DNA of 64,000 nt from Pteria penguin. Its lineage: Eukaryota > Mollusca > Bivalvia > Pterioida > Pteriidae. Below, piece by piece: positions 23,021 through 35,699 of this stretch (position 1 is its first letter; each line of letters starts with the position of its first letter). The stretch spans positions 46,716,996-46,780,995 of the forward strand of contig CM068587.1 of the NCBI GenBank assembly GCA_035048485.1. The letters run 5' to 3'. Below the pieces are notes generated by a model. It was not told where the DNA came from. It saw only the letters and a list, made by a program, of their open reading frames with translations, and ran no database searches. Made by a program: the position numbers and the translations under genes.

Positions 23021-25250
23021 ATCAAGTTGGATGTAGTTCATCTTACTTACAAACGGACTGCTTTCATTTCCTTAACAAACAATGACATAAACATTACAAT
23101 AATAAAATCTAAATAGACTTTACACTTCCATGGCAATTAATTCATCAGTAAAGTCCCTTGATGAAGTTTGAGTCATTTTCATTACTGAAATGCACCACTT
23201 TATTGTTCTGTGAAGATTAAACAAATGCACATCAATCATTGTACGGCAATAAACAAAGAATACATTTGATAAACAAGAGGGAGAAGGTCGGTTTGCAGGT
23301 CACAACACGGACATGGGATGTGTATTTTTCGGATGGTATCAGGCGACAGAGATTCTGTTGGTATAGCTAGAGTGGTTACGGACTGAAAAACTTCCTGATT
23401 TGGCCCTGAAGTGGTCTCGACAACGTGACACATACCTTCTGCACATTTTAAATAATTCAAAATAGAAAGTCATTTCAGCTTTGTTTGTTTGTTTGTTTAT
23501 TTGATTGATTGATTCTTGTTCTATACGCCACTTCAAGAAAATTTGCACTTGTATGGTGGCGCCATCTGTTTTATAATTATCATTTCAATACGGACTTGGG
23601 CTGATATTTCATTTATGATGACCTTGGCATTATACCGATTTTTTTTACTTTCGTACTCTTGTCATATCTTTTATCCATAGACTAGTAGATAATCAACTGT
23701 TGCAAAAAAACAAATGCTATCGATAGACTTTTAGCTAAAGTTATTTATAATTTCAAACGCACAACACCGACTTTCAAGTACTTATACCGATTGGTTTCGG
23801 ATGTATCTTTTTCGTGATTATCATCTATTTCCAATTTTTGTGATCTGCTTTTTAAAATTGTTTCCCTGTTTACATTTATATCCAATTGCGGTTTCCTTCC
23901 TAGTTGTAATAATACAGAGATTAGAATAATTTAAGAGATGTGAAATAAAAAGAAAAAAATTCCCCCCCCCCCATATTTTAGTAAAACATGATTAAAGATA
24001 TTTTTCGTCGTCACATTTGCTATATGTAAGATCGTGATTTACAGACTGACCATCCTGATTCGTTCTTTAATACACCACTGCAACACCATCTCCAGTGGGG
24101 CAGAAAATCTGCCCAAGTTTAGAACAATAGATTTGGTAGGTGACTAAAATACAAAATATGAACGGAATAAGTATTTGCGATCATGCGTATTCTGTCGTCT
24201 TACTGGTGAAATATTCTCGGTGCGTTGTAAATTCATCTATTGATAAATTTGTCTGTGTATCTGTCTGTCCATCTTTCTCTCTATCAAATTTGTTACCTTT
24301 TCTTTCAAGGACAAATTTTTAGCATTAACGATTAATAATTGCAGTTTAAATTAATGTAGTTTAAAAAATTGAAATGCGATTCTAGAAGGTTGTAAAATAA
24401 AAAGAAATTTATCAGGACCCAACGTAATGTCGATTCCGTTAGCGATTTCTTTTTATTTTCTATATTTAATGGCCATTGTAATGAAAAGGAGTCTTCAACC
24501 ATTTTATGAATTTTCCCATTCATAGCACTGACAATATCGCAAATATCCCCCCTCCCCTAAATTTTATAAACGCATTTTTTTTTTCCTGAAAAATAGACCT
24601 AAATAAACCCCATAAGTTATTACTAGAAATGGTAAGCATAAAATATTCATCGTCCCTTATTTATCCGAGAAATGTTCTTCAAGTTATACTAATTTTCTAA
24701 CTTTCAGTTTGTCAAAGTAAACGACGATATGCACATTAGATTTATTAATAGCTAGTGGTGTGTTTCAGGACAGTTAATCTAATGTTGAACAGTTGCAGTT
24801 CAATTTTGAATTAAACAAGTATAACTTCAGCGTTGTTCATTCCGATGACAACACTACGACGTAGGTACTAATATCACACAGTTACCATATTAAAAAGCTT
24901 GCTATAAATAAAATATTGTAATATTAGTGAATGGATCAATACTGCAGTCTCTCTCCCGTAGGGTAGACAGAGGATGTTAACCGGGATCCCAATCTACCTG
25001 AGCGTACCTTTGGTAAATCCATGCTCCGTCATTATACATTGTGTTTTAAATTTTCAATGCTATTTTGCACGCTTTCCTTGCTCCATGTTTCAATTCGCTC
25101 TCCCTCTCCATCCGTTCGAGATAAAAAAGAAAGAACATGACCTTTAGTTGCAAATAAATTTTTGATACATTCTACCTTAATTATCAGAAAGCATTTGAAC
25201 AAAGCGACAAATTTGATACAAACTGTAAACAAGCATATTCAGAGAGTTGT
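23021..25250. other. No gene supported
   Basis: Mostly AT-rich. 24659-24712 is duplicated at 26107-26154 (see findings). A minor 'gattgattgattcttgttc' near 23500 may be a SINE tail remnant. Confidence 0.4.
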
Positions 25251-25251
25251 G

Positions 25252-25626
25252 GTCCCCCGCTTTCGGGGTTCTATCAGTAAGGGCGCAGTGATATTTTTGT
25301 AACATATTGTCATGGTTGTGCATGTCTACATGTATCTACAGCGCCATTAAGGACACATAAGCCAAATATGAAGGCCCCACGTCTTACGGTTAAAAAGTTA
25401 AATTTAAGTAGGTCAAAGATCACAGTCAAGGTCACATGATAAAAGTTTTGGTACCAACGGAAAGGTATTGCAAGTAGGGACATGCATGCCAAATATGAAG
25501 GCCCTTCGTCTTACGGTTAAAAAGTTATGACCAAGTTAAAGTTTTTGTGACAGACAGACAGACGGACGGACGAACAGACAGACGAATAGGATTTAATGTC
25601 CCCGTTTTCGCGAAAAGCGGGGGATA
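25252..25626. mobile_element. MITE with 'tcccccgctttcg' inverted ends
   Basis: Left end 'gtcccccgctttcggggt' pairs with the right end 'cgaaaagcgggggat'. Inside, 'aatatgaaggccc' plus 'gtcttacggttaaaaagtta' occurs twice (25365-25405, 25490-25530), followed by 'cagacagacagacgga'. Layout is typical of abundant non-autonomous elements of bivalves (general knowledge, not searched). Confidence 0.75.
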
Positions 25627-25825
25627 AAAAGTCTGTGTATTGCCTTCTAGTTGCAAACTGGGATAAAGTAATATATTGCCGGCCGTTTGCTTAATGTTTA
25701 TACATGGTATTTATTCAATTTGATGCCGAAATGCACTGAATCACGGCGGCAGACCCGTTTATCAAAACAGCAAGATTATGCAACGTAAATAATCGTGACC
25801 CATCATCAAAATACTGTCACATCTT

Positions 25826-26146
25826 GTGGCCACCAAGTGGCAAGTTGTAGCTATATTTAAAGCAATTTCTCATACAGACGTCGCTGCGCTACTTTCCGCT
25901 TTCCCCCTCTGCTTTCGACTCGAAGTTGATTTTTACAATATTCTTGTAAAACTAGGAAAAATCCCATTTAATGGTATAAGTGACTTACATGGTGTACCAA
26001 ATGTTGATGTTTTAAAATCTATTTTTAATTTTGTAAGTAAGACCTGCCCAGAGGAACTATTTCCTGTAATATTTTCATTCACCGTTCGGGAAATATTGGC
26101 TTCAATTTATCCGAGAAATGTTCTTCAAGTTATACAAATTTTCTAA
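25826..26146 (+). CDS. Unrecognised 106-codon open frame
   Basis: The predicted protein begins MATKWQVVAIFKAIS and continues through LPL-poor hydrophobic stretches to REILASIYPRNVLQVIQIF. I recognise no domain. Its 3' end is duplicated at 24659-24712, and both copies finish in 'ttttctaactttcag', which reads like a branch point, polypyrimidine tract and splice acceptor. The frame may therefore be an exonised repeat or run into an intron border rather than be a complete gene. Codon evidence is weak; it may be a chance frame. Confidence 0.2.
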   Translation: MATKWQVVAIFKAISHTDVAALLSAFPLCFRLEVDFYNILVKLGKIPFNGISDLHGVPNVDVLKSIFNFVSKTCPEELFPVIFSFTVREILASIYPRNVLQVIQIF

Positions 26147-26573
26147 CTTTCAGTTTAAGCATGGTCACATTTCTGCTAAAACAAACAAAACACCCTACCG
26201 TATCGCTTTTCGTCGGTGTTTCGGACGCCATTTTGACCAACAGAAAGTCATGTGACATGCCGGACTACTTCAAAGCCAGAGAGGGAAAGTGGAGAGTAGC
26301 GTAGCGCCCTCTGTATGAGAGATAATATTTAAAGATGTATCCTCCTTTTCTATAATTTTATCAAGAACTGTTTTTGTTTTTTAAGTCTTTGATTTTATGG
26401 ACCTGTCACTTAACAGAAAATTTTATTAAGCCATAACAATCTGGCAATGTTGACATGTAAACAATACCAGAAACCAGATTTCATGAAATGAATTCTAAAA
26501 ATAGATCTTGACTAATTATCTGTAATTAATGACTTATACAGGATATATACATATATACATGATGAGGAAGGGA
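26147..26573. other. No feature seen
   Basis: Spacer before a SINE fragment. Confidence 0.4.
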
Positions 26574-26655
26574 CACAGACTTGGTGCAGTGGTCAAGAAT
26601 CTTTATTGCGGTGCAGACGATCTGGGTTCAATTCACGGGTTGTGCTACATTTACA
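26574..26655 (+). mobile_element. SINE family 2, head only
   Basis: tRNA-like head 'cttggtgcagtggtcaag' and B box 'gggttcaattcacgg' are present. The body and tail are missing because the palindrome below begins 11 bp on. Confidence 0.75.
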
Positions 26656-26665
26656 ATGGACAATG

Positions 26666-26858
26666 AACTCAGTATTCACAATATTTCGGTCTCCTGGCCT
26701 TCTTCTAGTGAATTTTATTGGTATTGGTGGCTTAAGTTATGTAATATCCTAATATATCGCTTAGGAAATATGATGCATATTACATAACTTAAGCCACCAA
26801 TACCAATAAAATTCACTAGAAGAAGGCCAGGAGACCGAAATATTGTGAATACTGAGTT
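26666..26858. repeat. Perfect 82-bp inverted repeat (palindrome)
   Basis: Arms 26666-26747 and 26777-26858 are identical over all 82 bases when one is reverse-complemented; the spacer is 29 bp. Each arm contains the 'atatttcggtctcctggcc' motif related to 22196-22221 and 60035-60060. RNA from either strand would form a long perfect hairpin. Confidence 0.97.
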
Positions 26859-29263
26859 AATTGTTCTTTGTTTTATGTCACTTCCCTTCGGAGGACTATT
26901 AAGATGTTTGGTACATTAACAATGTTTAAAAGGTTGGTTGACTGAAAATCGCTTAAAGCAGTGTGAAACCCTAAGCAACTAAATGGATTGTGTTTTCTGA
27001 AGCAAGGTCAAATAACAAATGCACACATGTAGTTATAAGAACATACATGTATAACTATTATGATTGTTTTCAAGTTTCTCACACGTTTTAAAAAATTATT
27101 GATACGAAAATTTAGCAAGTGAGTAAAATTTGCAGACGCCGTTTGTACATTATTATTTTTTGGCCGTGATGAACAGGACAATTCAGTGACCTTTAGAATT
27201 TTGGTCTATACTATAAATCAATATAAATCTGTTGGATTTGGCGCATTGTAACTATTTTTTTCTGTTTTGTCACCAGCTGTTTTCTGCACAAGTAAATGGG
27301 TCGTGTAATAATTAAACTCTTTAGAATTTTATGTATCGGGAAAATTTGACTTCACATACGCTAATGGAAATCAGCAACTTATGTATCATGTTGTACTTCA
27401 TGATCCCTAGTAGGGCTGGCTCACGAGAACTTTGTTTTCTCCAAATTACACATAATTTGTTACTCCCTATATCCAGTGGTGTAACCGAGTCCAAATAAGA
27501 GGAGGGCCACAATAGGCATGCCTTACTCGAAATCCCAATAAATAAATTGTAATAAATAAATGAAATAAAATAAAAATTGATTTTTAGAAATGCAACGAGT
27601 CAGCTGAAAAGTAAAAAGCAAATAAATGCACATGTAAATAAAACATAAATAAATGAAAAGAAAAAAAAATCAAGGAAAATTAATACTCTTTATGGAAGTG
27701 TTTAGTATTTTGCTTTATGAAGTATTTTATTTGAAAAATTCGCACCTTCGACGATATTTTGTTTTCAGGTCAAACTTCATACTTTTGTGTTATTATTCTG
27801 CCGAAAAAAGGAGGAAGCATGTGGATGGCCCTACCCAACCCTTTTTAAAGCTGCTATCATGTTCCAAATCATGATTTGGTATCATGATAAAAATAAGGCT
27901 ACAGTTTCCTGTTTCTGTCTCTTTTTGGGAGATTTCTGGGGGTTTTTTTCGTATGTACATCTGTATACAACAATGTTTTAAGCCCTGGATTTGGAGAGAG
28001 ATGAATGTGACATTATATTGAAGCAACAGACAAAATTACTTTAAGAAAAGGTTGTATACAAACAATGAATACGCTTATTTTCATGCAATCTAAGAAACCA
28101 ACGCCCAAAGCAATCCAAAACGAATCACCATGCATGTACAAAAACATGTTCACGATAACATTCAATAACAAATGGCTACATGTACACAACCCACAGGACA
28201 CAGATTGCCAATGAACATGCAAGAGGAAAAATGTGTACAGGAAGTGCAGCGATAAGATTGTGGCAAACACTTATAAACAGCCTCTGGACATAGTGTATAA
28301 CGCACGTGTTTACGGTCAGTCGTCTCCTCTGATCCGAGCTAATAACGGTCTAAAAATAGTTCCAGACGCTAAACATACACACAATGTCGTCGTATATAGG
28401 GTTCACTATCTAGTCTCTCCAGATGTTAATTGTTTATATACGAGGCAAGTATGTAGATGTGGATCGCATATGTATAAATAGTAGCGGATCAAAAAATTAG
28501 AAAATGGGGAAAAACGGGGGGAGGTGGGGAGGACATGTATTTAAGGTGAAAAAATCATCGACAATAATATATTTTTCCATAAAGTTTGGCAAAGCGTATC
28601 CCCTGTTTTCTTTAATCGTCACATTTTATTGAAACTTTGTCTATATACAATGAACAGAGCAGAATAGCTTCAGGCTCAAAATGAGCTTCCTTCCGTCATG
28701 ATATAATGAGAATAAATGCTCGGTACATGACGAAGGTCGCTTAGTTACTAAGGGCCTCCTTAAGATGACGTAACTTCCGTAGATCTGTCTGCGGTGAATC
28801 ACCAGGGGTCACCAGGGGAGATTCAAGCAACAACTAAATAACGTACAAAGACATGATTGAGATCAGCGGTTGAAAAAAAAAAGAAAAAAAGGAGAGGATG
28901 TCGAACAATGAAGACGCCTTTAAAGTGCGAAAGTTGTTGATCTATTTATTTTGGAATAAAGCGTTTGTTGTTTTCGCCGTTTACGTTTAAACACAAAAAA
29001 GGGGGAGGGGGTAAATAATTTGCTGAGTAAATTATCACATCTAGAAGACGCGGAAGGGTAATTGGACTGCTTTCTATCCTTTTCCCATGCTCGACGGAGA
29101 AATTTACCCAACCCTAACTCCCAAAAGTTATTTGACTATTTTTGCAGCAGAAACCTGTTCCTTGGGAAAAATTTTCCGAAAACGATAATTTCTTACAAAT
29201 TCCTCTTACCGAAAATGTCCGAGTCCGTTACAGGTAGGATGGCCAAGAAATGAGGACCTCGTT
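26859..29263. other. No gene supported
   Basis: A 2.4-kb stretch with A-rich patches (27540-27680) and scattered short open frames lacking motifs. Confidence 0.4.
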
Positions 29264-29438
29264 ATCTATTCGTTGGTTGGTTGACTGGTGCTTTTATGCT
29301 TTCAACAATATTTCAGTTATATCACGACATGGAAGCAGGAGGTTACCAACCTCTTAAACATCGGCGCGCAACCCGGGAATCGAACGCGTATCGTCGGCGT
29401 TGCAAGCCAAGTGCTTAACCACTACACCAAGCCTGCCC
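29264..29438 (-). mobile_element. SINE family 2, full-length
   Basis: Minus-strand copy: tail 'ggttggttgactg', body 'tttcaacaatatttcagtta', B box complement 'cgggaatcgaac', head ending 'accactacaccaagcctg'. Confidence 0.92.
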
Positions 29439-29869
29439 CTTATATATTCGTAAAATACTAGCCCTGCAGAGTAGCAACTTATGTTACAATCACTTATCTG
29501 ATGCAGATTATTAGATGTCAAATGTACACATTGCTTAGAAATGTTTACACTTATTTTTAAAAATGCCCTTAATATCGTATCATCTGAAATTTTACAAATG
29601 GCGAATCTGGTGGGCATTATGGTTTCTGGAAGTCGCTCGCCCTTTACGTCTTTAGTCCATTTCATGAAGAGGAAATTTTGTACATTTAATGAAAGGAGTT
29701 ATTAAATCTACGAGGAGTAGCGATTTTTATGAGTAACCTTGTCCGTCTGTAACACCTATATTTAAACTAACTTTGCAAATGACATGTGTTCCTTGGAGCA
29801 TTGATAACTAGTTTTCAACACTGCCTACACCCTCTGAGTCAGAAACAATGAGACAGGAGTGGACAAATA
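29439..29869. other. No feature seen
   Basis: Spacer between SINE and MITE. Confidence 0.4.
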
Positions 29870-30067
29870 CAGTGGCGGATTTAGAAGGAGGCGACCCCTT
29901 TTCGCCACAAATGTACAAGGCAAAAATAAATAAGATTGAAAACATGCACATATATTGAGTGAAACTCCAGATTTGGCAAATGGCCAAGTATTTTGGTTAA
30001 TACTTTCCTTTAATATGTGGGGAACCCCCTCTCCCTTTTTTCCCCCGGAAATCTGATTTGCCACCGA
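29870..30067. mobile_element. hAT-like MITE, CAGTGGCGGATC family, copy 2
   Basis: Left end 'cagtggcggatttagaagg'; right end 'aaatctgatttgccaccg', an imperfect complement. Contains 'ccttttcgccac' as in copy 1. No clear target duplication. Confidence 0.75.
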
Positions 30068-32364
30068 AATGGTCAGTTTGTCTTATATCGTAAGGAAACC
30101 TTGGGTGTATGTCAATTCAATCGGAAGGCGGTGCCTGTGTAAAGATCGCTGCCAAGAGAAATACGTCAAGCTGGGTACTAACGAAGCCACGCTGCAGACG
30201 GTCAAATATTTCAGACGTGCAGTAAAGATAGTATCACCAATCCCGATTTTCTTCTCACCGTGGTGTGGAATCAATTATTGGTTAACTTTCTTTGGGGTTT
30301 GACCACACAGATATACAAGACTTGGCAGCACAAACATACAACACTTTACAAATAGATCCAGGAGTTCTTGTCTGATTATTTTTCAAAAATTTAAAAGAAA
30401 ATATGAGATATGATTTTATATTAAAACAATTTTATGTTGTTGTATAAATTTTCGGTAAGAAAACGAGGCTTTCTTTTGAAATTAGCCTAGGTTGAATTTT
30501 CTCGATATCTATCAATCTTTATAAGTAGCATGAGGTATAGAAAGTATCAAATCAGTCCAGACTTAATGTTTCTGTTAATGGACGGCTCTTTACATCACAT
30601 GGAGATGGTTGTTTTTACACTTCCTCTACCAATTGGTTTAAATCAATTTGATCATGATAAAGTACTATGCTTAAGGCGAAAGTAAAACCTCTGCCCGTCG
30701 GAAACCTGACTCACGGGTCACTCCGTCGCGCTGAAATAAGAAGACTCTGGTCAAACTGTATATTCTAAGGGATCAACCAATGAAAAAAAAGTGTAATTTA
30801 GTGTTCCGAGTAACACAGGTCTTTTGAGAGGATATTTATAACAAGAGCTTTGACAAACGGATATAAGCTATATCAAGGATACAAAACCGTCACTGAATTT
30901 TTAAGAGCAACCTTTTCAACATAGGTTGTGAATAAAATAAGTAAGGAAATGGCAGCTCTGGCCTTTTACAAAACAATGATCAAGTTTGACGAAGGAGAAG
31001 CTGATGGAAAATTTCACTCTTAAGTGTAACTCTCGTTTGACTGACCTTTCGTCCGCAATCTGGTTATCACATGAAAATGAAATATATTGTATGTAATAAT
31101 ACACTTTTAACTTCCTTATTTGAGTTGTTTGAGATATTTTATACTTACATATCAAAATAGGTAACTTATGACAAGCTCAGATAGACTTCAAACACAAATA
31201 TAAATTCTTTAAGGTGGAACATCCCTCTCCACATTATACATTGAGGCATTTTTTTTCTGTAGCTATTTTCATTTTTCGAAAATGAAGTACGAACTATTTC
31301 CGAAAGTATTCTTTCGGAATACCTTCTAAATAAGAAAATCAAGTCCAACATCGTCTCACGATGTAGTCAAAATAAAGAAAGAATTGGCACTTAAAGTATC
31401 AAATTAAAAGAAGTACCGCTATGGCAATTGTAAAGAGGGATGCTCTGCCTTAAAACGTGTAATGTTGCATTGTTCATTGCAAAATCTTAAAGCTGTATAA
31501 AATGGCAGTTTGATTGTATTGTAAAAATCATCAAATACATACATATTGGGTAAAAAGATGACAAAGTATTAATATACATTTAAAGCACCTTTTACATCAA
31601 GAGAATCAGTGATTACCCCCGTTATGGAAATTGTCTTGTCAAGGGGAAATAACTGATATCGCAAGATGTTTTAATACTGTTGGTTTTGACTTAACAAAAT
31701 ACAATATAAAAAGTTACTAAACATGACAGAGAATAAAAATTGTTTGCTGCTCAAATTATATATTGTAGTTATTCTTTTCAAATTGTAAGTACTGTTTCAT
31801 TTAGGATATTAAACTTTAATCTACAATTCAAATTGTACATCCATGTATATTTGCATATTTAAGGAAGGTACTGGGATGTTTCTATATCAAAAAAAAGCTG
31901 TACTACTATGAAAGATATTTTCCTGTTCAAAATTCAACATCAAATTTCAATGGAGCTTTCCGTTTACATCACAATGGATTTTGTGTTCTAATTTAGCATA
32001 ACTGAATCTTAGTTTTCAACACATTATAACGAAACATGTATCATGGTTAAAAACTTGAAATGCATGTTAAAAATGTTAAATACTAGGATAAATGGTAAAT
32101 CACAGATGAGCAACTAATTAGTTAAAATAAGCAATCATCGCATATTTCTTGCATAAAAATTGAAAATGGATTTTGATTATACAATAGATATAACTACATG
32201 TATTTTACTGTCCCGTACTATAATTGGTCTTCAAAAGATAGCGATCGTAACAACCTCCCCCCCCCCCCCCTTTTTTTCTCCTCTCTCAACTTCTTTTAAA
32301 AATTTCCATCTACTCAACTGTACACCTTACGCTATTCCATTTCATGATTAGGTTTTGACCTTCA
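30068..32364. other. No gene supported
   Basis: AT-rich, downstream of the sphingolipid gene on its strand. A C/T tract lies at 32255-32290. Confidence 0.4.
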
Positions 32365-32370
32365 TTTATT
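32365..32370 (-). terminator. Candidate polyadenylation signal AATAAA
   Basis: AATAAA on the minus strand about 420 nt past the stop codon of the sphingomyelin synthase-like gene. Such hexamers are common in AT-rich DNA, so this is only a candidate. Confidence 0.35.
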
Positions 32371-32787
32371 TTAATGAAGTTGATAGTTAAATTACATTCC
32401 CTTCCCAAGTAGATAGAGATTCAGAACTCGTTTTTCCTGATTCTGATATATGTATGAAGTTATCCCTCACATCCCATTAAAATAGAAAAGCTTATGTATT
32501 TCTGTGAATGTACTCAATGAACACCCCCCCCCCTTTTTTTTTCTCCTGCCTGACAATGACACACCCACATCGTTTTCACATTCAGATCAAACCTTTGTAC
32601 ATGCATAATGATAAATTACATAATGAACACCTGGCTCGAGACTTACTCTAACATTATGGAATAACTGACAAGGTCAGTCTGATAACAGACAATTCAACCA
32701 TATTAATACAATAATATTTTTACGATATACAACATACATGTATCAACAATATGCGACAAACATTGTAATCGATCCGTTGCCATGGTT

Positions 32788-33633
32788 TCAGCATGCCAGT
32801 AGAGCGTCATCAAATTTCTTTTCTTTGTGATTCGTAAAAATATCGAAATTATTCTGTGTCTTCTTGTCTTTCACCCGAGCTGTCTCTTGGTTGTCCGTCT
32901 TAAATAATGACATAAGTGGGAATATCAAATAATGGTGGATTTTACGTTTTGACAACACACTTTCACTTCTGGCCATGACATGATAATTGTTGGTCATGGC
33001 GATTGTGATATAAAAGGCTAAAATAACGTCTACAGTGTAATGACTTCGCCCCATTATAAGAAATAACATACCAGCAATGTTCAATATCCATCCTAAAATC
33101 CGTATTACATGCATCCTTTTATGAGTGTACTCGTTAAGAAATAAATTACACAACGTCATAATCATAGTGTGTCCACTAAATATATAGTCCCCACACTGGG
33201 CGGATCCCATGGATGTATATCCCATGCGAACTAACACTTTACTCGCCCGGAGAAGTCGATAGCCGAACGTGTCATTGGGCTTCACTATACAAATTTCGTT
33301 TACATCTGCTACTGGTGCTGATGTCACAAATATACAGGCACTTCTTAAAATAGCTAAATTCCCTGCTAGAACAGAAAATCGTCGGAATAGTAAACTTTTT
33401 TCTTTGTGAAATAACGCCATCATAATTGCCATAAAGTTCAATGTAAGAAGGCAGATTTCCGCAGTGTCCGAACCCCAAGCCAAGTAGGGTGTGTTGTCCA
33501 ACATCACGTCCGGTAGAGGTTGGTATTTTGTCCGATTTGGTAAACGGTCTGTCACTATTATTGCCGTGAAGCACATAAACCACTGTGCACCGACCACGTA
33601 CAGCAAGCTCAACACCAATTTCAGCGCCTCCAT
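32788..33633 (-). CDS. Sphingomyelin synthase family protein (ceramide head-group transferase)
   Basis: Proteins of this family move phosphocholine or phosphoethanolamine from a glycerophospholipid to ceramide, in Golgi, ER or plasma membrane. All four family motifs are visible, numbering from an upstream Met at 33699: D1 PLPD (61-64); D2 RR-x8-A-x2-R-x6-T (106-126), where the usual Tyr is Ala; D3 CGDYIFSGHT (169-178); D4 HYTVDV (220-225). The PAP2-type triad is H177, H220 and D224. Several hydrophobic helices fit a six-span membrane protein. I start at Met23 (33633) because the bases just upstream read as a 3' splice site; this leaves 281 residues without the N-terminal SAM domain found in some relatives. 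The whole core is in one exon. Head-group specificity cannot be told from sequence. Upstream exons, if any, lie above 33636. Confidence 0.93.
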   Translation of the reverse strand: MEALKLVLSLLYVVGAQWFMCFTAIIVTDRLPNRTKYQPLPDVMLDNTPYLAWGSDTAEICLLTLNFMAIMMALFHKEKSLLFRRFSVLAGNLAILRSACIFVTSAPVADVNEICIVKPNDTFGYRLLRASKVLVRMGYTSMGSAQCGDYIFSGHTMIMTLCNLFLNEYTHKRMHVIRILGWILNIAGMLFLIMGRSHYTVDVILAFYITIAMTNNYHVMARSESVLSKRKIHHYLIFPLMSLFKTDNQETARVKDKKTQNNFDIFTNHKEKKFDDALLAC

Positions 33634-33660
33634 GCTGGAAAACAAAGTGAAGAAATGTTT
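33634..33660 (-). other. Splice acceptor before the sphingomyelin synthase-like exon
   Basis: On the minus strand 'tttcttcactttgttttcc' is followed by AG (33636-33635) and then C-ATG. A long pyrimidine tract plus AG directly before the start codon implies a 5' non-coding or short coding exon upstream. Confidence 0.7.
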
Positions 33661-34683
33661 AACAGGAAGATAAAATATCCGAGCCGCTCGTCCTCTCACG
33701 TGTGTGCCATAGCTAAGAATACAACAGGAGTTCCTGTATTACGTAAACTGGCATGCGATGCTTACAGGGAGCATGTGAAAAATTAGCTTCCCCCCAACAG
33801 AGAGAGAAAGAGAGATCTACACGACGAATAAAACGAGACGAAGTGCCCACTCCCTACCGCGTCATCTCCACACCGCACTGTATAGCAGTTGACAATATTG
33901 AACGCAATGAACATCGGCCGTGGCAAAGTACATCACTGTTCGATGTAAAAATAGACAAAATCGCTCTCCAGCCTATTATCTGTTATGTCTCTGTTTATAT
34001 TCTCAACTCGAAAGCAGTGCTACTTATGTTTGGGTTTCTGACCTGACTTTCTACTCTCTCCTATATCCTTGACAAGGTTGTTTCGTGGAACATAATTATT
34101 ATTATTATGTATATCAAATGCAATGTACAAGCATATACACATGTCGGCATACATGAATGTCGCCGCAGATAAGTTTTTACAACTTTCCCCGAAAAGTAAA
34201 GGAAAGAGGAAGGAGGTATGTCCGTATGGTTGCCTAACATGTATGTACACATGCGCAACGGGATGTGTACAATAAGGTCGAGAAAATGTATGTATCTGTT
34301 CTGGGCAACTAGCTGTCAACAACTTCAGATATGAACATTTTAAGTTGTAATGATTTTTTTTTTCGAACAAATACAAAGAAAAATTTTAGTGATTTTTTTT
34401 CGAAATATATCGTTTGTACAAATATTCAATTTATAATAATTGAAAAAATACATCTAATATTTTGTTATTTTATTACAAACAAATCAAATGACTTATCTAC
34501 AAGTATTAGAATGGCTAAATTATTTATTTGTCCTCCATATTATTATAATTATATTCATAAATAATTATTATTTCATAACGGTAAATTTCAGTCATTACTT
34601 CCATTCAATGATTATTTAAAAGACTGTTACGACTTCTTACGGGGAGGCGCACAAAAATATATACATGTTTTACAACTCTGAAA
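33661..34683. other. Upstream region of the sphingolipid gene
   Basis: Probably intron and/or promoter. I cannot identify the first exon or a core promoter. A (TTA)-rich stretch lies at 34095-34110. Confidence 0.35.
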
Positions 34684-34829
34684 AAGCCGGTGTGGCTCAA
34701 TGGACGAAGTGGTCGGCTCCTGAGAGGTTCCGGGTTCGACTCCCGCCGTAGTCGCAACGATGTCCTGTCTTTCAGATAATTAAGATAGTAATAACCGAGG
34801 TCCCGTGTTATAGTAGGCATAGTGGAAAG
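34684..34829 (+). mobile_element. SINE family 1, 3' truncated
   Basis: Head 'agccggtgtggctcaatgg', B box 'gggttcgactcccg' and the start of the core ('accgaggtcccgtgtta'); it ends at about 34829. Confidence 0.85.
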
Positions 34830-35699
34830 GGGGGAAGGACACAAATTTGGCTGATTTCTTAAAATATTTCACTTCCGCCTCTGTCATCGAAAAAAGATAA
34901 GAAACCCCCCTTTTTTTCAAATTCTCAGCATAATGTTCATCAACATTCCACCTATATTGTTAAAATATCATTAAAAATAGAACACAAAACTTTCAAATCG
35001 ACTTGACTTGTAGTATTTCCCTCATAAATAGAAACAATACAAATCTCTGTCACTTGATATAATCTTTTTATTCGGGGGATTTCCTGTTGTTGTAATCCTG
35101 CTAAATAGAAGAACCTAGTCCGGATATCCGACTGAATTATTTTTCAGAACTTTTCACTAATCGGATCCAACCAAGACTATCTTGTTTATTAGTGACATGG
35201 ATTTTGTGTGATGCATTTACTTAAAAAGCAGTCTCCTAAAGAATCATGTAAACAGTGCTATACCGATGATGTCGGAGTTTGATGAAATTTGTTACCACTA
35301 ACCTGATCAATTCACCGATTTGATTTAAATCTAAAACGGAGAATCATATTGTCTCGTAATGTGTTCCACACATTTCGTTGACGATGCCCCAAAACAGTTG
35401 CTCATTAATGTTAGTTTTTCCCCTTTTTAAGTCTTAATAGATTGCGCTTTTGGGGGGGGGGGGGTATTTAAACCCTTAAATGTTTAAATCATTTTAAGCC
35501 CTGAAATCTCATTGTTTTGATAAATCTATTCTAATTCAATAGTAATTTGATAAAAAAAATTCACACATAATTATAGTGCTGTACTGCTATTTTACCCCTT
35601 TTTCATAGAAACATCTCCGTAAGAAATATATCACAACATGCCAACAAGACAGTGTCAGAATGTGAAACTGTATTACCATATGATCATTCCGCACATCCA
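34830..35699. other. No feature seen
   Basis: A 12-base G run lies at 35451-35463. Nothing else identifiable. Confidence 0.4.

Noticed and set aside
33634..33699. Upstream Met giving a 303-residue sphingomyelin synthase-like protein
   Set aside because: The added 22 codons cover the pyrimidine tract and AG of a likely intron end, so they are probably not coding.
34020..34376. 118-codon frame upstream of the sphingolipid gene as its first exon
   Set aside because: No family resemblance, low-complexity Asn run, and no donor that would join in frame.
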